A stretch of 50,488 nucleotides of DNA from a filamentous cyanobacterium ESFC-1 (GTDB lineage: Bacteria; Cyanobacteriota; Cyanobacteriia; Cyanobacteriales; Spirulinaceae): assembly GCA_000380225.1 (NCBI GenBank), contig KB904821.1, forward strand, positions 2,096,112 through 2,146,599. Direction: 5' to 3'. A program made the translations under genes and the position numbers. The stretch's first letter is position 1. Each line of letters begins with the position of its first letter. The notes under the pieces are model-generated. The model worked only from the letters and a program-made list of their open reading frames with translations. It did no database searches and was not told where the DNA came from. This document shows, piece after piece, positions 19,493 through 27,932 of the stretch.

Positions 19493-19535
19493 AAATTTGA
19501 TTAGTTTGGGTAAGTGAATAAGAAACCGGGGTTCT
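19471..19535. repeat. 65-bp inverted-repeat element, copy 2
   Basis: The arms AAAACCCCAGTTTCT (19471-19485) and AGAAACCGGGGTTCT (19521-19535) enclose an AT-rich centre. The length equals copy 1 at 18416-18480. The element lies between the converging toxin remnant and proA and could also serve as a transcript end for proA. Confidence 0.75.
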
Positions 19536-19548
19536 AGGAATGGGTTAG

Positions 19549-20841
19549 TTATTCAATGTCTTTGTGAGTAAAAGATTTAGCATTTTCACCGGAATAAGTT
19601 GCAGCAATTTGACCATTACCTACGACTTGATATTTGTAGGTTACTAATCCTTCTAAACCTACGGGGCCGCGGGGGGGCATTTGTTGGGTACTAATGCCCA
19701 CTTCTGCCCCAAATCCATAACGGAAACCGTCGGCAAAACGAGTAGAACAGTTATGATAAACACCAGCCGCATCGACTTGGTTTAAAAAGGTTTGAGCGGT
19801 GGTAGAATCTTCGGTAAGAATTGCGTCGGTATGCTTTGAGCCGTAGGTGTTGATGTGGGTAATGGCAGCTTCGACGGAATCAACAATTTTAACGGCTAAA
19901 ATGAGGTCGCTGTATTCGGTTGACCAGTCTTGTTCTGTGGCTGGTTTAACTTTAATGATTGCTTGAGTTGCTGTGTCTCCGCGTAATTCTACCTGGGGCA
20001 TTTTCGCTTGTAATTGGGGGAGAAATGCGGGGGCAATTTCGCGATCAATGAGTAGGGTTTCAATGGCGTTACAAGCGGCAGGATATTGGGTTTTTGCGTC
20101 GATGATAACTGTAATTGCTTTATCGATTTCTGCGGCTTTATCAACGTATAAATGGCAAACCCCGTCAGCGTGACCGAGTACGGGAATGCGGGTGTTATCT
20201 TGGACATAGCGGACAAAGGAATTTGAGCCTCTGGGGATGATTAAATCGACGTATTCATCGAGGTCTAATAATGCCCGTATTTCGGCTCTGGTGGTTAGTA
20301 GTTGGACGACGTTGGGATCGACTTTGGTTTGAGCTAAAGCATCCCGAATGATGCGGGTTAAAACTTGACAGGATTGCAGGGCTTCTTTGCCGCCTTTTAA
20401 GATTACGCCATTGCCGGATTTAATGGCTAAACTGGTAATTTGAATCAAGGCTTCGGGACGGGCTTCAAAAATAATGCCTAATACGCCTAAAGGACAAGTG
20501 ACGCGCTTTAAAGTTAAGTTTTCATCTAGCTCGCGATGAATCTGAATTGTACCGACAGGATCGGGTAATTTGGCGACATCCTGAACCCCCGCGATCGCGC
20601 CCTTTAATTTCGTCTCACCGAGCTTTAAACGGGCGTACAAGGCAGGAGAAATGCCTTCGGCTTGGGCGGCTCCACAATCGGCTTGATTGGCGGCGATAAT
20701 GTCTTTCTGGGACGCTTCTAGGGCATTGGCAATGGCCGCGATCGCGTCGTTGCGATCCTGTGTAGATAATACTGCCAGTTGACGGGCTGCGTTGCGGGTT
20801 TGTTGGGCAATTTCAGTGAGTGAGGGGGTTGCTAATACCAT
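19549..20841 (-). CDS. proA: Gamma-glutamyl phosphate reductase
   Basis: The 430-residue enzyme of the aldehyde-dehydrogenase superfamily reduces gamma-glutamyl phosphate to glutamate-5-semialdehyde with NADPH, the second step of proline synthesis. Recognisable blocks are [52 protein letters not shown] and the catalytic cysteine in [26 protein letters not shown] and [16 protein letters not shown] follow. Length is normal. It is a single gene converging on the broken toxin-antitoxin pair. Confidence 0.96.
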   Translation of the reverse strand: MVLATPSLTEIAQQTRNAARQLAVLSTQDRNDAIAAIANALEASQKDIIAANQADCGAAQAEGISPALYARLKLGETKLKGAIAGVQDVAKLPDPVGTIQIHRELDENLTLKRVTCPLGVLGIIFEARPEALIQITSLAIKSGNGVILKGGKEALQSCQVLTRIIRDALAQTKVDPNVVQLLTTRAEIRALLDLDEYVDLIIPRGSNSFVRYVQDNTRIPVLGHADGVCHLYVDKAAEIDKAITVIIDAKTQYPAACNAIETLLIDREIAPAFLPQLQAKMPQVELRGDTATQAIIKVKPATEQDWSTEYSDLILAVKIVDSVEAAITHINTYGSKHTDAILTEDSTTAQTFLNQVDAAGVYHNCSTRFADGFRYGFGAEVGISTQQMPPRGPVGLEGLVTYKYQVVGNGQIAATYSGENAKSFTHKDIE

Positions 20842-21152
20842 AGTTTTAAAATACAGTACCGATATTTCGATACTGCTGACGCTCCTTTATTCATACAAAA
20901 GTTCGATATTGTCTTATTTTACCCTATCCTGTTCTTGCTTTCTATGGGGTTATTACAGTTTTCTTAGCTAAGATTCAGTAAACTTGCAGAGATTTTCAGG
21001 AAATTTTAAGCTGATTGTGATTTAATTATAAACTGATACTGAGTTAAGCTTTCTCAGCGAAAGTTATTGAGTTTATTTTTACTTTTTTGAAGTAAGGGTA
21101 AATTTTACTTAGCTTGGGTTCGTCAAGTCATCTTTTTTTACCTGCGATCTTT

Positions 21153-22106
21153 ATGTTAAAAAAATCCAGATTCGTTCAAAACTTTAGCTTAAAATCTCTA
21201 ATTTTTGCCTTCGTTACTTGTTTTCTCGTTGTCGCTTGTCAGAGTTCCCCTAATACAACTAACTCCGGCAATCTTGCCAACCCTGAAACCGACCAAATCA
21301 GCGAAATTAAGTTTGGAGTTGGGCCGTATTTTCCCACACCCAACGAAAATCGCGAACAATTCGATCCCTTTTTTGAGCGACTCGCAGCAGCCGTGGATTT
21401 ACCCGCAGATATTACGGTAACTGAGGATTGGGTTGGCATTTCAGAAGCCTTGCGATCGCGCACTTTAGATGTAGCTTGGTTAGGCCCTTGGGGCTATGTT
21501 TTAGCTAATCATAACGAGCCGTCTATTGAGGCGATCGCGACGGTAAAATACAAGGAAAATCCGGTTTACTATTCAGTCTTAATGGCTCGCGCTGATGCCC
21601 CTTTTGATACCTTAGAAGAAGCGATCGCGCAAAGTCAAAATGGCGAACAATTACGACTTAGTTTAGCCGATGTGGGGTCTACTTCAGGCTGGTTAATTCC
21701 TACCGCAGAATTCGAGCGATTGGGGGTAAATCCCAAAGCAGTTTTTGACTACAATGAAGGCGCTAGTCACGCAGCCCAAGCGATCGCAGTCCTCAGCGAT
21801 CAAGTAGATATTGCCTCAGATTATGACCGCAATTTAGATGTTTTAGAAAGTACCGGACGCATCAATAAGTCTGACCTCAAAATTATTTGGAAATCCGACC
21901 CCTTACCCAACGATCCCATTGCGGTGAGAGGCGGTTTACCCGATGAAATCAAAGCCAAACTACAACAAGCTTTAGCTGAAATATCTCCCGAAGAAGCCCA
22001 GGAGTTACTACCCGAAAATTATACGGGATTTGTCGTCTCTGATGGTAAAAATTACGAGCCAATTCAAAATGCTGGTAAGTCGGTAGGTAAGTTGGAAGAA
22101 GAATAG
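21153..22106 (+). CDS. Phosphonate/phosphite-type ABC transporter substrate-binding lipoprotein (PhnD family)
   Basis: The ATG at 21153 gives a lipoprotein signal with the lipobox VVAC (FVTCFLVVACQSS), better than the upstream in-frame start at 21114. The 317-residue product shows PhnD features: IKFGVGPYFP, a central DVAWLGPWGYVLA, RLSLADVGSTSGWLIP, and IWKSDPLPNDPIAVRGGLPDEIK. It heads a set with a PhnE-like permease and a PhnC-like ATPase. No C-P lyase or phosphite dehydrogenase genes are present here, so phosphonate, phosphite or another oxyanion remains possible. No convincing Pho boxes were seen in the 300-bp upstream region. Confidence 0.85.
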   Translation: MLKKSRFVQNFSLKSLIFAFVTCFLVVACQSSPNTTNSGNLANPETDQISEIKFGVGPYFPTPNENREQFDPFFERLAAAVDLPADITVTEDWVGISEALRSRTLDVAWLGPWGYVLANHNEPSIEAIATVKYKENPVYYSVLMARADAPFDTLEEAIAQSQNGEQLRLSLADVGSTSGWLIPTAEFERLGVNPKAVFDYNEGASHAAQAIAVLSDQVDIASDYDRNLDVLESTGRINKSDLKIIWKSDPLPNDPIAVRGGLPDEIKAKLQQALAEISPEEAQELLPENYTGFVVSDGKNYEPIQNAGKSVGKLEEE

Positions 22107-22151
22107 TTATTTGTTGTTGGTTGTAGAAATCCACAATAAAGAATCATTAAT

Positions 22152-22282
22152 TATAGCAACCGCTAAAGCAGTAAGGACACCGCATCCATTCCTAGAAAAC
22201 AAGCCCCTCTCCCGTGGGAGAGGGGTTGGGGTGAGGGCGCATTCAAAGCAAAAACGTCCTAACTGTAACGCTTACTGCTATA
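22152..22282. repeat. 131-bp inverted-repeat element between the binding-protein and permease genes, copy 1
   Basis: The element begins TATAGCAACCGCTAAAGCAG and ends with the imperfect complement CGCTTACTGCTATA. It contains a strong inner hairpin (CCCCTCTCCCG.GGGAGAGGGG) and GTTGGGGTGAGGGCG. A 132-bp relative lies at 42725-42856. Confidence 0.75.
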
Positions 22283-22314
22283 AAAGTAATTTAGCCGTTG
22301 TAAACTGTACATTT

Positions 22315-23157
22315 ATGGTAGTTCCGCAAGAAAAAATTAGCAATTCTTCTTCTTCCATTGACCAAATATTAGCCAGAGAGCAAAAACGAAAAAGCGGAAT
22401 TAGCTATACCTTAAAACAAGGCTTTGGGCTGATTCTTATACTGGCTTTATTTATTGCCAGTTGGTACACCGCCGAAGTTTCACCGCAGACTTTTTGGGAG
22501 GGCATACCCCGGTTAGGATCGTGGCTAGAGCGAATGTTTCCGCCCGATTTTTCCGAGTTTCCCACATTTTTAATTGCTACTTGGGAAACCCTCGCGATCG
22601 CGATCGTGGGGACGGGAATTGCCATTATTATTGCTTTACCCCTCGCGTTGATAACGGCTCGAAATCTAACCCCTTTCCCTGCGATTGCGCCAATGTTACG
22701 CATGATTTTAAATCTCTTGCGCGGCATTGATACGGCAATTTTTGCTTTATTTTTTGTCTCTGTGGTTGGCTTAGGGCCGTTTGCTGGTGTTTTGGGGGTG
22801 GCTTTTCATACAACTGGCTCGATGGCAAAACTTTACGCAGAAGCCCTAGAAACTATCCCCATGAAACCCATCGAAGCTGTTAAAGCAACCGGGGCAGATT
22901 CCCTGCGGATTTTTGCTTTTGCGGTGCTTCCCGAAGCCTTACCGGGACTTGCCAGTATTAGTTTATATTTGTGGGAATTTAATGTCCGTTCTTCTGTTAT
23001 TTTAGGGATTGTCGGAGCCGGAGGAATTGGTTATGAGTTGTTAGTCAGTTTAAAATTACTAGATTTTGGCCGACTCAGTACCATTTTAATCTTAATTTTA
23101 TTGATGGTTAGTCTGATTGATGGGGCTAGTGCTTATCTTCGCAAACAATTAAGTTAA
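22315..23157 (+). CDS. PhnE-family ABC transporter permease
   Basis: I start at ATG 22315. The longer frame from 22111 only reads through the repeat element. The 280-residue protein has about six membrane spans and the PhnE pattern: TLAIAIVGTGIAIIIALPLALITARN, LLRGIDTAIFALFFVSVVGLGPFAGVLG, the cytoplasmic EAA loop (EALETIPMKPIEAVKATGAD) and the last span region VRSSVILGIVGAGGIGYEL. It works with the lipoprotein at 21153 and the ATPase that starts directly after its stop codon. The repeat element between the first two genes may alter expression of the permease and ATPase. Confidence 0.88.
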   Translation: MVVPQEKISNSSSSIDQILAREQKRKSGISYTLKQGFGLILILALFIASWYTAEVSPQTFWEGIPRLGSWLERMFPPDFSEFPTFLIATWETLAIAIVGTGIAIIIALPLALITARNLTPFPAIAPMLRMILNLLRGIDTAIFALFFVSVVGLGPFAGVLGVAFHTTGSMAKLYAEALETIPMKPIEAVKATGADSLRIFAFAVLPEALPGLASISLYLWEFNVRSSVILGIVGAGGIGYELLVSLKLLDFGRLSTILILILLMVSLIDGASAYLRKQLS

Positions 23158-23892
23158 ATGATGCTCATTGTTGAAAATCTCAGTCAAAGTTATTCGGAAA
23201 ATAAACCCGTTTTAGATAATATTAGCTTCGCGATCGCGCCCGGAACATTTACCGCTATTTTAGGACGGAGTGGAGCCGGAAAAACCACCCTACTGCGCTC
23301 TCTTTTGCGACTGCATCAACCCCAAAAGGGTCGAGTTTGGTTTAACAACTGCGATCTTTTAACTTGTTCGTCGCGGGAATTGCAAAAACAGCGCCGCAGT
23401 ATTGCCACCATTGCCCAACAATTTAACTTAATTCCCCGGCGAACCGCCCTCGAAAATTGCCTGGGGGGAAGGCTGAATGAAATCGCCCTGTGGCGTTGTT
23501 TTTTGAGCCGTTTTCCCCTGCAATTGCAGCGAGAGGGGTTAACTGCCCTAACGCGAGTAAACCTGCTAGAAATGGCATTTCAGCGAGCCGATCGCCTTTC
23601 TGGGGGACAACAGCAACGAGTCGCGATCGCGCGGGCTTTGACCCAAAACGCCACTCTGATTTTAGCTGATGAACCCGTTGCCAGTCTCGACCCTCAAACG
23701 GCTCATCAAGTCTTAAGTTTACTGCGATCGCTGTGCGACCAAGACGATCTCACCGTTATTTGTAATTTGCATCAAGTCGAATTCGCTCGTCAATATAGCG
23801 ATCGCATTCTGGGTTTAAAACAAGGGAAACTGATTCTCGATCGTCCCACATCTGAATTAAAATCTTCTGATTTCCAGCAAATTTATCAATAA
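23158..23892 (+). CDS. PhnC-like ABC transporter ATP-binding protein
   Basis: The 244-residue ATPase has Walker A GRSGAGKTT (near residue 36), a Q-loop in IAQQFNLIPRRTALENCL, the signature LSGGQQQR, Walker B LILADEP, a D-loop SLDP and the switch His in ICNLHQ. NLIPRRTALENCL and HQVEFARQYSDRI are typical of the PhnC group. The ATG directly follows the stop of the permease, so the two are translationally linked. It supplies the energy for import by the set beginning at 21153. Confidence 0.9.
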   Translation: MMLIVENLSQSYSENKPVLDNISFAIAPGTFTAILGRSGAGKTTLLRSLLRLHQPQKGRVWFNNCDLLTCSSRELQKQRRSIATIAQQFNLIPRRTALENCLGGRLNEIALWRCFLSRFPLQLQREGLTALTRVNLLEMAFQRADRLSGGQQQRVAIARALTQNATLILADEPVASLDPQTAHQVLSLLRSLCDQDDLTVICNLHQVEFARQYSDRILGLKQGKLILDRPTSELKSSDFQQIYQ

Positions 23893-24105
23893 ATAAACGA
23901 GAAGGACTATTTCTATCTAATTTGAGAATTATACTTTGTCTGGTTGAAATTCATCCCTTAAACTCCCCGGCGATCGCCGCAACTCTAGAGAATTTATGAA
24001 ATCGCCACGATCGAGATATCCTTCTGTTGAGGGAGGAGTTTTGCTGTCATTTTCTTTACATTGGTTAATAGTTGCAAGATTGTAAATTCAAAAAATATTT
24101 AATTT

Positions 24106-24558
24106 ATGGCTAATCAAACCCAAGAAAAACAACTTACCTTTATCGAAAAAGTAATCGACAATAGCGAATTAGAAAACATTAATGATGCTCAAGCTGCTGC
24201 GAAAATTGTCTTTCGCGAGTTGCGTGATATGATGCCCACGGATGCCATTGAGCGCACCGAGCAAGAATTACAAGCAGAAGCACCAGAATTGAATATGAGT
24301 GTCGCTCAATTGTGGACTGATCCGAATGTGATGGTCGCATTTTTCAGTCGCATTAGTCCGATTCGTCAGCTTTCAATTGGTTACGATACCTTTATGCTGC
24401 GCCTCAAACAAGAAGCCGCTTTACCTGAATCCGCTTCTCCTGAAAAAGTGGCCAAAGCCGTATTTTCAGCCACCAAAGCCGAACTTTCTCCCGAAAGAAG
24501 TGCAGAAATTAAAAGCTTTTTGTCCGACCAACTGAGTCAACTTTGGCAACAAGCCTAA
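24106..24558 (+). CDS. DUF2267 domain protein
   Basis: The 150-residue soluble, acidic, helical protein shows the DUF2267 pattern in two half-repeats: FIEKVIDNSELENINDAQAAAKIVFRELRDMMPTDAIER-type near the start and PEKVAKAVFSATKAELSPERSAEIKSFLSDQL near the end. Function is unknown. Such proteins are often stress-related. It is a single gene with a good terminator 30 bp after its stop. Confidence 0.7.
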   Translation: MANQTQEKQLTFIEKVIDNSELENINDAQAAAKIVFRELRDMMPTDAIERTEQELQAEAPELNMSVAQLWTDPNVMVAFFSRISPIRQLSIGYDTFMLRLKQEAALPESASPEKVAKAVFSATKAELSPERSAEIKSFLSDQLSQLWQQA

Positions 24559-24587
24559 GCCCAGAAACTACAATAAAAATAATAAAG

Positions 24588-24616
24588 AAAGCGATCGCAT
24601 CCGGTCGCTTTTTTTA
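24588..24616 (+). terminator. Rho-independent terminator of the DUF2267 gene
   Basis: AAAGCGATCG and CGGTCGCTTT form a 10-bp stem with one wobble around CATC, followed by a run of T. The HIP1-like octamer forms part of the stem. Confidence 0.8.
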
Positions 24617-24644
24617 TGAGTTGTGTCGTCAGGGATGAGCGCCC

Positions 24645-26105
24645 CTACAAGTCCACTGTCGAGGCGATCGCGTATTGATTTCTACCGTTTTGTTTAGCTT
24701 GGTAGAGGGCTTGATCGGTGTTTTCAATAAACTGATTTGGACTTGAGTTTGGGGTAGGAATAATACTATTGATTCCCAAACTTAAAGTAACCTCAGTGTG
24801 ACCTAAAGATTTGGCGTGGGGAATTTTAAGTTGGGCTAGTTTATCTTGTATCATCTGGGCGATCGCGATCGCGCCGTTTAAATCAGTATTAGGTAAAACG
24901 ATCGCAAATTCTTCTCCCCCATAACGTGCCACTAAATCCGCCGGACGTTTGATCGCTTCAGCCAGGGTTTGAGCGACTTGTTTTAAACAAATATCTCCCT
25001 GCAAATGTCCATAAAAATCATTATATTGCTTGAAGTAATCAATATCGCACAAAACCAAAGATAAAGGGGCTTTCTCGCGCTGAAGTCTTTGCCATTCTTG
25101 ACTGAAAAGATCGTCAAAACGACGGCGATTCGCAATTTGGGTTAAGCCATCTGTATTGGCTAGAAGACATAAAGCTTTGTTGGCTTTTTGTAGTTGTTGA
25201 TAAAGTTCTGACTGTTGCACCGCGATCGCGAGTTGATCGACAATTCTGAGTAAAATACCTGTATCATCCTCTGTCCAAGGATTGTCCCTTTGATAGCGAT
25301 GAGCGACTAAAACACCCCACAAATGACTTTCTAGATAAATTGGGGCTAATAGCTCCGCTTTGATCGGGTGGGTTTGTAACCAATCTTGGTGAGTTTCGGG
25401 AATGGGTGAAGCGGTGGTTGTTTCGCGACTCCAATTATAAACAGAAAGCCCAGATTGATTTTGATTTTTCAGCCATTCAATATCAACAAAATTGGCTTGA
25501 AAAGAAGGCGGTAAATCTGAGACAGTAGAATGAGCGATAATACTACATTTTAATTGAGGATCGCAGCCAATAATCACAACCCGATCGGCAGTGAAAAAAT
25601 CTTTTAATTGATGACTGACTGTGCTTAAAGTCTCGTTGACATTGAGAGAGTCGTGAATACTACCAGTAATTGAATTGATGATTTTTTCTTGTTCGGCTTT
25701 CTTTTGGGCTTGTTCGCGCAGATAATTCAATTCGAGATGAGTTTTAATTCGTGCCAACAACTCATATTTATTAAAAGGTTTAGTAACATAATCAACTGCC
25801 CCTCGTTGGAAAGCTTGCAGTAAATCTTCTTGCTCGTTGCTGGCGGTTAAAAAGATAATCGGAAGCGTCGCCAAGTCAGGATTACTTTTTAACATTTCGC
25901 ATAATTGTAACCCGTCAATTTCAGGCATCATTAAGTCTAATAAAATTAGATCGGGACGAACGATCGCGATTCGTTTTAAAGCTTGTTCACCACTGGTAGC
26001 AAAGGTGACTTGATACCCTACTGCATCTAACAAATATTGTAAGACTTGGAGGTTATTCTTTTGGTCGTCAATTGCTAGAATTAAGTAATTTTCAGGATTG
26101 AGCAT
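24645..26105 (-). CDS. Response regulator with GAF and diguanylate cyclase (GGDEF) domains
   Basis: The ATG at 26105 is preferred to an upstream in-frame TTG at 26129. The 486-residue product has three parts. A receiver (about 5-125) carries the phospho-Asp in LILLDLMMPEIDG and the conserved Lys in VTKPF. A short helix leads to a GAF domain (about 150-300, with LAPIYLESHLWGVLVAHR). The GGDEF domain (about 320-486) has an active site ARYGGEEFAIVL and an inhibitory RPAD site five residues before it. It should make cyclic di-GMP in response to phosphorylation and possibly a GAF ligand. The GAF segment resembles cyanobacterial sensory GAFs, but I see no Cys in a clear bilin-binding position. Its kinase partner may have been the decayed gene just upstream. 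Confidence 0.92.
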   Translation of the reverse strand: MLNPENYLILAIDDQKNNLQVLQYLLDAVGYQVTFATSGEQALKRIAIVRPDLILLDLMMPEIDGLQLCEMLKSNPDLATLPIIFLTASNEQEDLLQAFQRGAVDYVTKPFNKYELLARIKTHLELNYLREQAQKKAEQEKIINSITGSIHDSLNVNETLSTVSHQLKDFFTADRVVIIGCDPQLKCSIIAHSTVSDLPPSFQANFVDIEWLKNQNQSGLSVYNWSRETTTASPIPETHQDWLQTHPIKAELLAPIYLESHLWGVLVAHRYQRDNPWTEDDTGILLRIVDQLAIAVQQSELYQQLQKANKALCLLANTDGLTQIANRRRFDDLFSQEWQRLQREKAPLSLVLCDIDYFKQYNDFYGHLQGDICLKQVAQTLAEAIKRPADLVARYGGEEFAIVLPNTDLNGAIAIAQMIQDKLAQLKIPHAKSLGHTEVTLSLGINSIIPTPNSSPNQFIENTDQALYQAKQNGRNQYAIASTVDL

Positions 26106-26236
26106 GGTTGTAATATTCCCCGATTGCAAAGATTTGAGTCTGTTTCTATCGTCGCAATAACATCAGTAAATCCGGCTACAGTTTGCGGAATTGCATCCTA
26201 ATTAAAATCCTCGACTTGAGACTGTAATGTATTAGC

Positions 26237-26476
26237 CTAATCTAACAAAACTTGACATCGATGCTCTTGTCCCCACTGGGTCAAGCGTTGGCTAAACTGG
26301 TTAAGACCTTTAATAGTTAAAGTTTTTTGAACTTTGACCCAGTTGGTTTGAGCTTCTGGGTTAAGCTTCGATAATAATTCAGAAATGGCGATAGGGGTGT
26401 TTGACCAATAGACAAACCCACTATGTCTTCTTGTGGAAAATGACGATTTAATTGGCGCGATCGCGTGGCTAAAATG
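26237..26476 (-). pseudogene. Decayed gene fragment, possibly the C-terminal tail of a hybrid histidine kinase
   Basis: An open frame of about 79 codons without a plausible start ends at 26237 and reads SELLSKLNPEAQTNWVKVQ, then TLTIKGLNQFSQRLTQWGQE. This helical pattern resembles the short region that ends many cyanobacterial hybrid kinases. It lies immediately upstream of, and on the same strand as, the response-regulator diguanylate cyclase, where such a kinase would be expected. Similarity is judged by eye and weak. The rest of the 632-bp gap (26477-26761) shows only a terminator and AT-rich sequence. Confidence 0.35.
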
Positions 26477-26573
26477 TTAACTTAGACCGGGTTTCCCCAC
26501 CCCTACGAAAAAACCGAAAATCCCACCCGACACAATGTTTTTACAATCTCGGATTTTTCGTAACATAAAACAC

Positions 26574-26607
26574 AAAAAAAAACCGTAGAGATGGCGATAA
26601 TCTCTAC
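26574..26607 (-). terminator. Rho-independent terminator downstream of prs
   Basis: GTAGAGAT and ATCTCTAC form a perfect 8-bp stem. On the minus strand the stem is followed by GGTTTTTTTTT. It lies about 155 bp after the prs stop. Confidence 0.75.
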
Positions 26608-26761
26608 AGGTTATTCCTATTTTGGGAAACCTCAAAAGGCGCAACAAAATTTACAGTTTGGGCAACTGTAAGCTAATTTCCAGACTCGTCAGAATGTTGC
26701 TCTCGCGTCTTGTGTCATTTTCACCAAAGACAAAGGACTAATGACCAATGACCAAAGACAA

Positions 26762-27754
26762 TTAACGGAACATACTACTAACCGAGCTATCTTCGTGAAT
26801 GCGCCAAATGGTTTCCCCGATCAAATTAGCAACCGATAAAATTCGCAATTGCGGGAAATGTTGGGACTCATCCAAGGGAATCGTATTCGTAACAATGACC
26901 TCCTCGAAAACACCACTGGACAAACGTTCGATGGCCGGAGGAGAAAAGACGGCATGGGTGGCACAAGCATACACCTGACGCGCCCCATGTTCGCGCAACA
27001 ATCGCGCCCCTTCGGTAATCGTCCCGGCAGTATCAATCATGTCATCCACCAACACGGCGGTTTTACCCTTGACATCGCCAATGACATTCATCACCTCGGC
27101 AACATTGTGGGCTTGACGGCGTTTGTCGATAATGGCCAAAGGTGCATCATCGAGCTTCTTCGCAAAAGCCCTGGCGCGGGCTACACCGCCCACATCCGGG
27201 GAAACCACGACTAAATCCGGTAAATTCTTACTCATCAAGTATTTGAGAATCACCGGAGAGCCATAAACATGATCGAAAGGAATATCGAAATACCCTTGAA
27301 TTTGCGCCGAATGTAAATCCATCCCGACAATGCGATTCGCCCCGGCTTCGGTCATCAAATTCGCGACAAGTTTTGCCGTAATTGATTCGCGGCCTGCCGT
27401 TTTCCGGTCGGCGCGAGCGTAGCAATAATAAGGAATTACTGCGGTAATTTGGCGAGCTGAAGCCCGCCGACAAGCATCAATAATGATTAAAAGTTCCATC
27501 AAATGGTCGTTGACCGGTCGGGAACAAGGTTGAATTAAATAAACATCGCAACCCCGGATTGATTCTTGGATTTGGATATACAGTTCCCCGTCGGCAAAGC
27601 GTTTGCGAACCATGGGGCCCAAATCCATCCCCAGGTAGCGGGCGACTTCTTGAGCAAGGGGAACATTAGATGACCCTGAAAATAACCGGAGGCGGTTGTT
27701 TTCAGCAATCGGAGGTAGCGGTGGCTGGAGGTTGATAGTGGCTGTACGGATCAC
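26762..27754 (-). CDS. prs: Ribose-phosphate pyrophosphokinase (PRPP synthetase)
   Basis: The 330-residue enzyme makes PRPP from ribose-5-phosphate and ATP for nucleotide, His and Trp synthesis. Visible motifs are NRLRLFSGSSNVPLAQEVA, the flexible ATP region FADGELYIQIQESIRG, YCYARADRK, VVSPDVGGVARARAFAKKL, and the PRPP-binding loop AVLVDDMIDTAGTI. The start is a GTG at 27754, giving MIRTATINL before the conserved part. The gene is monocistronic. Length and sequence are of the class I bacterial type. Confidence 0.96.
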   Translation of the reverse strand: MIRTATINLQPPLPPIAENNRLRLFSGSSNVPLAQEVARYLGMDLGPMVRKRFADGELYIQIQESIRGCDVYLIQPCSRPVNDHLMELLIIIDACRRASARQITAVIPYYCYARADRKTAGRESITAKLVANLMTEAGANRIVGMDLHSAQIQGYFDIPFDHVYGSPVILKYLMSKNLPDLVVVSPDVGGVARARAFAKKLDDAPLAIIDKRRQAHNVAEVMNVIGDVKGKTAVLVDDMIDTAGTITEGARLLREHGARQVYACATHAVFSPPAIERLSSGVFEEVIVTNTIPLDESQHFPQLRILSVANLIGETIWRIHEDSSVSSMFR

Positions 27755-27932
27755 GGTAGGTTTTTGAACCTCAATTCACGGCAATCTTACCCTTCAGATT
27801 ATTCCATTTTTAAGGAATTCAAGACACAAATTAAGACAGTTTTTTCTCGTCGCAGTACAATAGGAAATCGATTAATTCGCGAGAAATCGCCCTCCGTGGG
27901 GGTATTGCGGGGGTATCCACAAGGGGATTGAG

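Noticed and set aside
20842-21152. Pho boxes upstream of the PhnD-type gene
   Set aside because: TTAAGC-like words occur, but not as the spaced direct repeats needed for a PhoB site.
22111-22314. N-terminal extension of the PhnE-type permease
   Set aside because: The codons are only a read-through of the inverted-repeat element; the ATG at 22315 fits the family start.
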